Assembly (NCBI GenBank): GCA_922989275.2
Contig: OV277868.1
Span: forward strand, 51,892,216 to 51,956,215
Length of the DNA stretch: 64,000 nucleotides
Direction of reading: 5' to 3'
Source: Gari tellinella
Lineage: Eukaryota > Mollusca > Bivalvia > Cardiida > Psammobiidae
This document shows positions 33,201 to 42,200 of the stretch, in pieces (position 1 is the stretch's first letter; the number at the start of each line of letters is the position of its first letter). Position numbers and translations under genes: made by a program. The notes beneath the pieces were generated by a model. The model saw only the letters and a program-made list of their open reading frames with translations, made no database searches and was not told the DNA's origin.

Positions 33201-36200
33201 AGATAGGTGAAGTAGTTCAAAAACAAAATTCTTTCGATGAAAGAAAAATGTGCGGGCTTAGTTAGCTTGATGAGATATTTCTATTTGATTACCAAAGTTA
33301 ACATATGGTTAAGTGGGGGCATCAATATATGCTGATAGCAGGAGAAGCAGTTTATAACTATTTTCTCGGGGGATTTTACACCCCTATTGAACAAAGAAGG
33401 GACGTATCTGTGTTTGAGTTCTCAATAAAACACGCATGTGCTAAAATGTCTTAACGTGACGTCATATGCCTTCAAAAATGTGTATGCCAAGAAAGGTAGC
33501 GCTATTGCTTCGGTGCAAATTGCAGTTAAATTGAAGTGTTAGAATCGAAATAATAAATTAATACTATGCATTTATCATTTCTTTAATAAATCAATATTCC
33601 TTCTTTTGCAGATGGAGAATATTTTGTTTGATATTGAAGGTGAGTAGCAGAGTACTGAAGCTTAATTGACTGTGCCCATTTATACACAGAGAAAATATAT
33701 CCCCCTCCCTCCCCAACACACATGACTTAGTCTGGTCATATTGTTTTTGCTCTGTCTCTGTTTATCCATAACTTAATCTTTGGCCATAACATTAGAGCAA
33801 CATGTGATAGAGACTTTATTTTTGACATATGTACTCAACTCAAGCAGATCATGAGCCACATCTTTAAATTGTTTAGCAAACAGTTTTGTTCCATACCCAA
33901 CAAATTTGGGACCTGATCTGGATTTAAACTGTTCAAAACTCAGATTAAGTTACAAATGTACTGCAAAGCTGTCTTTAAAATCAATATGTTTACTAAGACA
34001 TTGTATAGCTGACAGTAATAAACAATATTTGACGATGTAATGTTGCTTTTAACTCAATAAGTTATTGAGTATCCTGTGATTCAAGCACTTGGTTCTATAG
34101 GTAATATCCAGCTGACAGACTTTGGTTTAGCTAAGTGGCTTTCTAGAGGTGAGAAGACTCGGACTGTGTGTGGAACTTTACAGTATATGGGTAAGTTGGA
34201 CCTTTGTAACCTTTAAACTCATTCATCCTTGGAACTTTTAATGGGCAACTCCAATTTCTAATACAGTCTAGTTGTACATATTTAATTTTGATTTTGCAAA
34301 ATAACAAACAGTGCATACCCTGATCAGAGACATTAACCCTTTGAACCCTAGTCCCGCATATTGGCGTTGTTTTCAAACAGTGTATATGTGAAAAGTACAC
34401 TTGTCCTGTGCAAACAGTGAAGACCCAGATCAGAGGGCTCCGAAAGGAGCCCTCTGATCAGGGTCTTCACTGTTTGTCATAATTCAAAACATTGACAAAA
34501 ACAACCCTTAAAAGTCAGAAATGGACCAGACTAAAATGGAAACTGGAATTTTCCATTTAAAGTTTCAGGGAGGAAAGAGTTAAGGCACATTATGCTTTAC
34601 TTCTATCCTGCTAACCTGTCTCCTTCAAAACTAGAAACAAGCTATTAAATAATGGGTTAAGGCATATTTTACTGTTGATAATTTTCTGCTATGAAGACCC
34701 GGTGATATTTCAAGCACACTGTTGTCATATGTATGTTTATGTTTTACAGCACCCGAGGTGTTGGCTGTGTACCCGTATGGCCATACAGCTGACTGGTGGT
34801 CACTCGGCATTCTGATGTTTGCCATGTTAATAGGAAAGGTAATCTAAGCTTTAACCCTTTCCCCAATAGAAGCGCCTTTTAGCGGATATGATTTATTCAT
34901 CCGCTGAAGAAAATAGTTCCAATTTAATCAGTAATGAATATGTTTTATAGGGAATATTTTCTATATTATAGCACATGATAGCTTAAAGCAGGCTGAAAGT
35001 AAAGCAGAATGCGCCCTAAGGCGCATTCTGCTTTACTTTCAACCTGCTTTAAGTAGTCACCTATCTTAAGTACTAGAAATAGGCTATCAGGTAAAGGGTT
35101 ATATTGGTTCTGAATGACCTTTTTGTGTCTATGGGCCATAAATCACCATTCATTCATTCTAAGCTTTATAACAAATTATTTTTAGTTCCATACAGGCTGA
35201 ACCAAGGGCACAACAGTTAAACCTGTATTAACCAATCATTCAATTGCCTTGATGACATGATCCTCCTTGAGTCAAATTAACCTATTACCCCATAAATACA
35301 CCTTTTTATGCCTTTGATTTATTCCTCCACTGCAGACCATATTTCCATTTTATACAGTAAATGAATATAGCCAAAAGACATATTGTCTATATCCCAGCAG
35401 ATGGTGACTTAAAGCTGGCTGAAAGTAAATAGAATGCCGCTTGAGGCGCATTCTGCTTTACTTTCAACCTACTTTAAGGTACTTCGCAGGTGCCCTTAGT
35501 TTCCATACAAGGTGTTATGAAACTTTTCATGAAGAATGATAATAGCCTAAGAAACAATGTGTGAAAATATAGGCAAAATTTATCGTGTGGTTTGTCTTTA
35601 AGGTCTCTTTTTCTGACAAAAACCTGGAATTTTGATTTAATTTTTCTCAAAAATAAATAAAGCTAATGACTATAAATCTCGCCCAATAAGTAGTCCACAA
35701 CATTCATTACAAGAAAAGCTAAAAACATTTTGAAAAATGGTGTTCAGAAAGATGTTATCAGCTATTTAAATTTTGCAAAATGCTAAAAAATTGAATTACT
35801 AAAAACTGACTCATTTAATGTATACTTGTTTTCATTTTATTCAAATATATGGTTGGTGAAATAGTTAGTCTGAAAAAATTAGAAAATATTACAGTCAGGA
35901 TTTGCTGTTATAACAGATTTTCTTATTAAAATGTGGGATATTTGAAGTTGAGATACAGTTACCTACCTTAAAATTAAAACTCTGTCATTAAAATGCATTA
36001 TCATTTATTCATGGACTTGCATACAAGGTTAATTATATTGTTTAAACATAATAATAATTGGCAATATCAATCTTGAAAAGGTTGACGTATTGATAAGCAT
36101 CAATGTGTGGCTTTATTTAAGGAATAATTGGAATATTTATTTTATTCATGGAGGTATGAAAAAAAAACCTGGTCACACTGTATGAAACCGCGAAGCGGTT

Positions 36201-39200
36201 TCATACAAAAGTGTGACCAGGTTTTTTTTCATACCTCCATGAATACAATAAATATTCCGAATTATTCCTTATAATTTAATATCACTTCTGAATTTAAGAA
36301 AGTAGTTGAATAGAGAATCTTACGCGAATGTTCTTTTTTTTTCGCTTTTAAAACGTCGGTTGTAGTCCCTCCGCCATATATATTTTCCACCAAAACGCGT
36401 CGTTGTTATGTAGTAACGTCGACGTCAATGACGTCATTTGGCTTCCTGCTTCATGCAGCGCTTGTGAAGAGCAGTTGGACTAAGGGAAAGTAGTCCTGAC
36501 AAGGCGTGGCCTGAATTTTTTTATTTTCATGGAGTTATGAAACAAAAATTACAGCCAATCACAGCTAACCAAATGTAATGAAAACAAACAATATTAAATT
36601 ATAGTTCGATAAAATCGTATACATGTATACCGATTTTATTGACTTGTAAGTCATTAAACTAAAACGTACATGTAAGTGGACATAATAATTGGAAAGAATA
36701 TTACATCACTAATTCTAATCAACAAAGACTAAACATAATATGTCCCTTGATCACTGTGTTATGGATTGACAAGTCATTAAATCGGACACTTAAAAAAAAA
36801 ATTTTGGATCGGATGGGTCTCAAACCTATGACCTTTGAATTGGTGGTCAATCACTCTACTGACTGCGCTATGAAGGATTATACTAAATCGTATCAAAATT
36901 TCCTTTATATAAATTTTCTAGTATAAGCATGTGCGGAAAAAGTCTATGTCGTCAAGACGCATATCCGCTAGCCCGCAAGACCGACTTCCATATGCGAAAG
37001 GCCTTAAGTGATCATCTGTCTTCAAAACTAGAAACAGGCTATGGGGTAATTGGTTAACCAGTCTTTCCTAAGACGAGTTTCAATAACTCAAATTCATTAT
37101 AATTAGTCAAACTTAGCTGATTTTTTTATCAAAATGTGGCATATCCATGTTTGAACTTGAAAGTATGGGTAAGTTCTACTGAAGCAAGTTTGGTTTATCA
37201 AAGTTTGAATGTATCTTTGCCATGTGGTTATTTAAAAGGTAATGTCAGCATATACATTGCTGAAAATTTCATCTGAAATAGCCAACAGAACTGACATTAA
37301 CAAAATGGTGATTTGTTTAAGGAATCTCATTTCAGCTTTCACTGTTTAACTAATATTTGAAATGTTCTTACATGTTTACCTGTATACTGTTGAATATGTA
37401 ATGCACATGTGTTTTACTTTGGTCTTGGTGTATTTTAGTACCCTATCGATGGTGCCAAAGATCATATAGAGATGGCCCAGAGGGTCACAGATCTGGAGTA
37501 TGAATGTCCCCATATAGTGTCAATACCATCCCAGGATGTTGCCAATAAGGTAAAAGCCTTTCAAGCGTAAAATATCCCGAAATTTGTAAAAGTAAAATCC
37601 ACTGTACAATTACATATAGGACTTGATGACAGTGTCAAGACATGTAGCAACTAAAACATGAGAACCCTTTGAACCCCAGCCAGGCATGTATGTGTCCTTT
37701 GCAAACACTGTACCTCTGAAGAGTACATTAACCTATGCAAACCAGGGCTCCAGATAAGAGGTAGTTTTTTCAACAAATCCCACATTTTCTCACTATTTTT
37801 AGCCCCGAATCCTATAATGTTACTACTCATTAGAATCGTCTCGAAGAGACGATTCTAATGAGTAGTGACACCATAGGGTTTAATTCAGAAATAAAGATTT
37901 TAGTTTTTGAAAAACTACCCTTCTCTGGTGCTCTGCAAACAGTGAATACCCAGATCAGAGCCCTCTGATCAGGGTCTGCACTGTCTGTAATATTGCAATA
38001 CTTTGATAAAAACACCCTTAAAGTGTCAAGAATAAACTAGACTAATTTGGAAACAGGAGTTTTCGATTTGAAATTTCAGGGAGGAAAGAATTATACAGAA
38101 ACTATATGGTACTTACTTTGGCCACTCAGCTCTCCTACATTTTTTAAGCTACAACCATATAATTTTACAAGATCTTTACACATGTAGATCTTCCAGTGAT
38201 GTGCTGTTTGTCAGTATTTTGACTTCAATTTTTTCAAAAAGAATTATGACGAGTTGAACTTAATCAACTTTTTGACATAAACAGAACATGCAGCTCTGGG
38301 GTGCCACATGTACCTTTCAGTAGGGGTGGCACGATAGCTGATAGTATCGACTTATCGTGATAGGTGAACAATACATTGTAGTCGACTATCGAGTGCAAAA
38401 TCAAACTATCGATAATACTTGCATCAAAGAAACTTTCCTTCAAGTAAAACTTCTTTACAAATAACTCTTTCCATGAATTGTACAAGATTTTTGAGATGGT
38501 GTGTTTGATTTTGTTCCCAGTGTGTGTTTAAGTCTCTTTTAAACTTTTTATGACCCTGGCATCGACAGATGCGGGAGCATATAGTAATCGTCCTGTCCGT
38601 CCTTCCGTCTGTAACAGGTTAAGTAGATTTTACCGTTTCGTCTAGCATCAACACCGCTTACTCAAATGCTTTGATACTTATACAGTTGTTGCCTTGGACC
38701 ATTCCCTATCCACCAATATCACCCAACCTTGATTTTGACCTTGACCTTGACCTAATTTGGACTTAGAATATTTTGAATGGGCTATTTCTTTGTTAACTAG
38801 ATTTTACCGTTTCGTCTAGCATCAACACTACTTACTACAATGCTTCTATACTTATACAGTCATTGCCTTGGACCATTACCAACCCACCAGTAATACCCAA
38901 GCTCAATTTGACCTTGACCTTGACCTAATTTGGACTTAGAAAAGATTCAGAATATATTGTCAAGGATGCCACCGGGGGCATAAGCGTTTATTGAACGCAG
39001 TCTTGTTTCCTACAGCAATTGTTTTCAATCTTGAAGACAGATGGTTGCTTAAGTTAAAGCAGGTTGAAAGTAAAGCAGAATGCGCCTTAAGGCGCATTCT
39101 GCTTTACTTTCAGCCTGCTTTAAGCTACCATCTACTAGGAAATAGAAATTATTATTTATGGTTTATATTCATAATACGTTAGTATGATGTATGATAATGA

Positions 39201-42200
39201 TATTGGTTGCAATAGTCATCCTTACCTTTCATACATAGCCACATCTTTAGTTTTTTCAGCTATTATAACCATTAAATCTACATGCATATGACTTTTGTTT
39301 ACTGTAATCTGTGATGTATATCTAGTTGTTCTTTTAACAGTATTAATATCATATTTTGCAGTTATTGATGAAAAGTCCCCAGAAACGCCTAGTCGACCTG
39401 TTTTCCTTACAGAATATGCACTTATATAAGAAAGTAAACTTTACAGATATAATAGAAAAAAAGGTGAGTACATCCTGTGAGCTATATGTAGAGTCACACT
39501 TTGATTCTCCTCTATAGCTGTGCAAGAAAAAATTGAATCATCTTATTACAGAAAAGCAAGCATTTATATTCAATTTGTATCCATGTGCCAAGATAACTCA
39601 TAGTAAAAATAGGTAAAATCAGTTCTGTTTAATCCTTGTTGTATCCATCTTTTGCAAACTGTAATCCAATAACACATTCAACCCTAGCGACGATTATACT
39701 TGTCATTTACAAACAATGTACCTGTGAGGATTACACATGTCCTATGCAAACAGTGTATACCCTGATCAGAGGGCTCCTTAAGGAGCCCTCTGATCAAGGT
39801 CTATACTGTTTGCCATTTTGAAATATATTGTTATTATCAACCCTATACAGTCAAAAATGGACTAGACTTATTTTGAAATTGGAATTGTCCATTAAAAGTT
39901 TCAAGGGGGATTGACAGAGAGCCACTGAAGGAGACATCTGACCAGGGTCTGCATCATTGTTTGTTATATTTAATAAAAGTTTGGCTACAAGCCATAGATG
40001 GTATAATGACAGAGGCATACTTTCTACCACAATATTGTTATAAGAATCTTCATTCAAAGTCAAGGTCAATCTTACAGCAACTTAAGATGTGTTTATGAAA
40101 CATTATGCCTCCTGATGGTCAAGGTTGAATTCAGCCTATTTGACCACTATATAACCTTGCCCTTTATCTTAATGACCAAAGTTGTAATGACAGAGACAGA
40201 CAGATCACCAAAACAATGCCTCTGATCTTTAATCTAGCCCGCATTCGCAAGAATTAATTTTGCATTATTTAGAATTGACTAATAGATTGTTAGGTCAAAA
40301 TTAAATTTATAACTTGCACAATTTTCCTGCATCAAATGCGATGGTAAGTGTATTCATCACCATAAACAATAGTTTTGTACTTTTTATATAGAAATAATAT
40401 TTTTATCACATAACTTACGGTCTGGGAGTGGAATAAAGCCATTATATAAATATCGTAATCGACTTGTGGAAAATCGTTTTTGGGCTCCGGCTAAACCTTT
40501 TGTCTCAAGCGCTGCATGTAGCGGGACACCAAATGAAGTCATTTACTAAGACATTACTGTAAACAACGCCAGGTTTTGGCGGAAAATCTATATAGCAGAA
40601 AGACTACAAACGACGGATTCGATTGATTTAATAGGTATTTTAAATAATTATGTGATAAACAGAATCTCACATTCGTGCTCATTACTTATCATTTTTAATA
40701 AACTCGTTGACTAAAATTAATATGACGCTCGCCAAGGCTCGCATCATATTATTTTAGTCAACTTGTTTATTAAAAAAGATAAATAATGAGCACTCATGTA
40801 AGATCCTCTATGTATATACAGTAAAACCTGTCTTAAGCAGCCAGTGAAGGGAAGTAGCCAAATTGGCTGCTTAAGACAGGTGACCGCTTAATCAAGGGGC
40901 ATGAAAATGACTATTTTGAAAACGATCACGTTTTTTTTCACTATCCATTCCTATTTAAAAAGTCAACAAAAGTCCTCAAACTCATACAGTACTGTATGAA
41001 CAGTACACTTTTTGATTATAGAAACATTGGCACGAGCATCAGTTACTCGGCGTCTGATCTCCGTAACAACGTGTCCTGGTAAAGTAATGTTCATTTCCAG
41101 AAAATGGAATATTATGTTGTTTCATTACACTTACGTTTATACGCATGTTTTTCTGTGTCATGAAGGCAGAATCCTCGTGCGTGGCTACGGATTTTCCGGA
41201 GCTCATTTAAACTTTACAAATGTTGTCAAACAATGCGCACTTTCAATCAGCATTTGGTTTTTAGCTCACCTGAGCTAGCTCAGGGTGAGCTATTGCAATC
41301 CTTGATTGTCCGGCGTGCGGCGTCAACAATTTTAGTGTTTACACTCTAGAGACTACAATTTTTATCCAATCTTTCTCAAACTTGCTCAGATGGTATATTG
41401 CCATAAGAGTTCGGATGAGTTCGATTATGGTTGTAATCGGACAAATAGGTTATGAGTTATCTACCTTTGAACTGCTGAAAATGCCATATTTAACAGTGTT
41501 TACACTCTAGAGGCCACAGTATTTATCCAATCTTTCTAAAACCTGCCCAGATTGTATATGACCATAAGAGTTCGGAAGAGTTTGATTTTGGTTGAAATTG
41601 GACAAATAGATCAAGAGTTATCTACCTTTGAATTGCTGAAAATGCCATATTTAACGGTGTTTACACTCTAGAGGCCACAGTATTTATCCAATCTTTCTAA
41701 AAACCTGCCCAGATTGTATATGACCATAAGAGTTCGGATGAGTTTGATTTTGGTTGAAATCTGACAAATAGATCAAGAGTAATCTACCTTTGAATTGCTG
41801 AAAATGCCATTTTTAACGGTGTTTACACTCTAGAGTTCACAATTTTTATCAAATCTTTCTTAAACTTGCTCAGATTGTATATTACTATAACAGTTCAGAT
41901 GAGTTTGATTATGGTTGAAAGCAGACTTATAGGTCGAGAGTTATATACCTTTGAATTGCTGAAAATGCCATATTTAACGATGTTTACACTCTAGAGGCCA
42001 CAAATTTAAACCAATCTTTCTCAAACTTACTCAGATTGTATATTACCATAAGACTTCGGATGAGTTCAATTTTGGTTGTAATCGGATCAATAGGTCAAGA
42101 GTTATCTACCTTTGAATTGCTGAAAATGATATATTTAACAGTGTTTACGCTCTAGAGGCCACAATATTTATCCAAGCTCTCTCAAACTTGCCCATATTGT

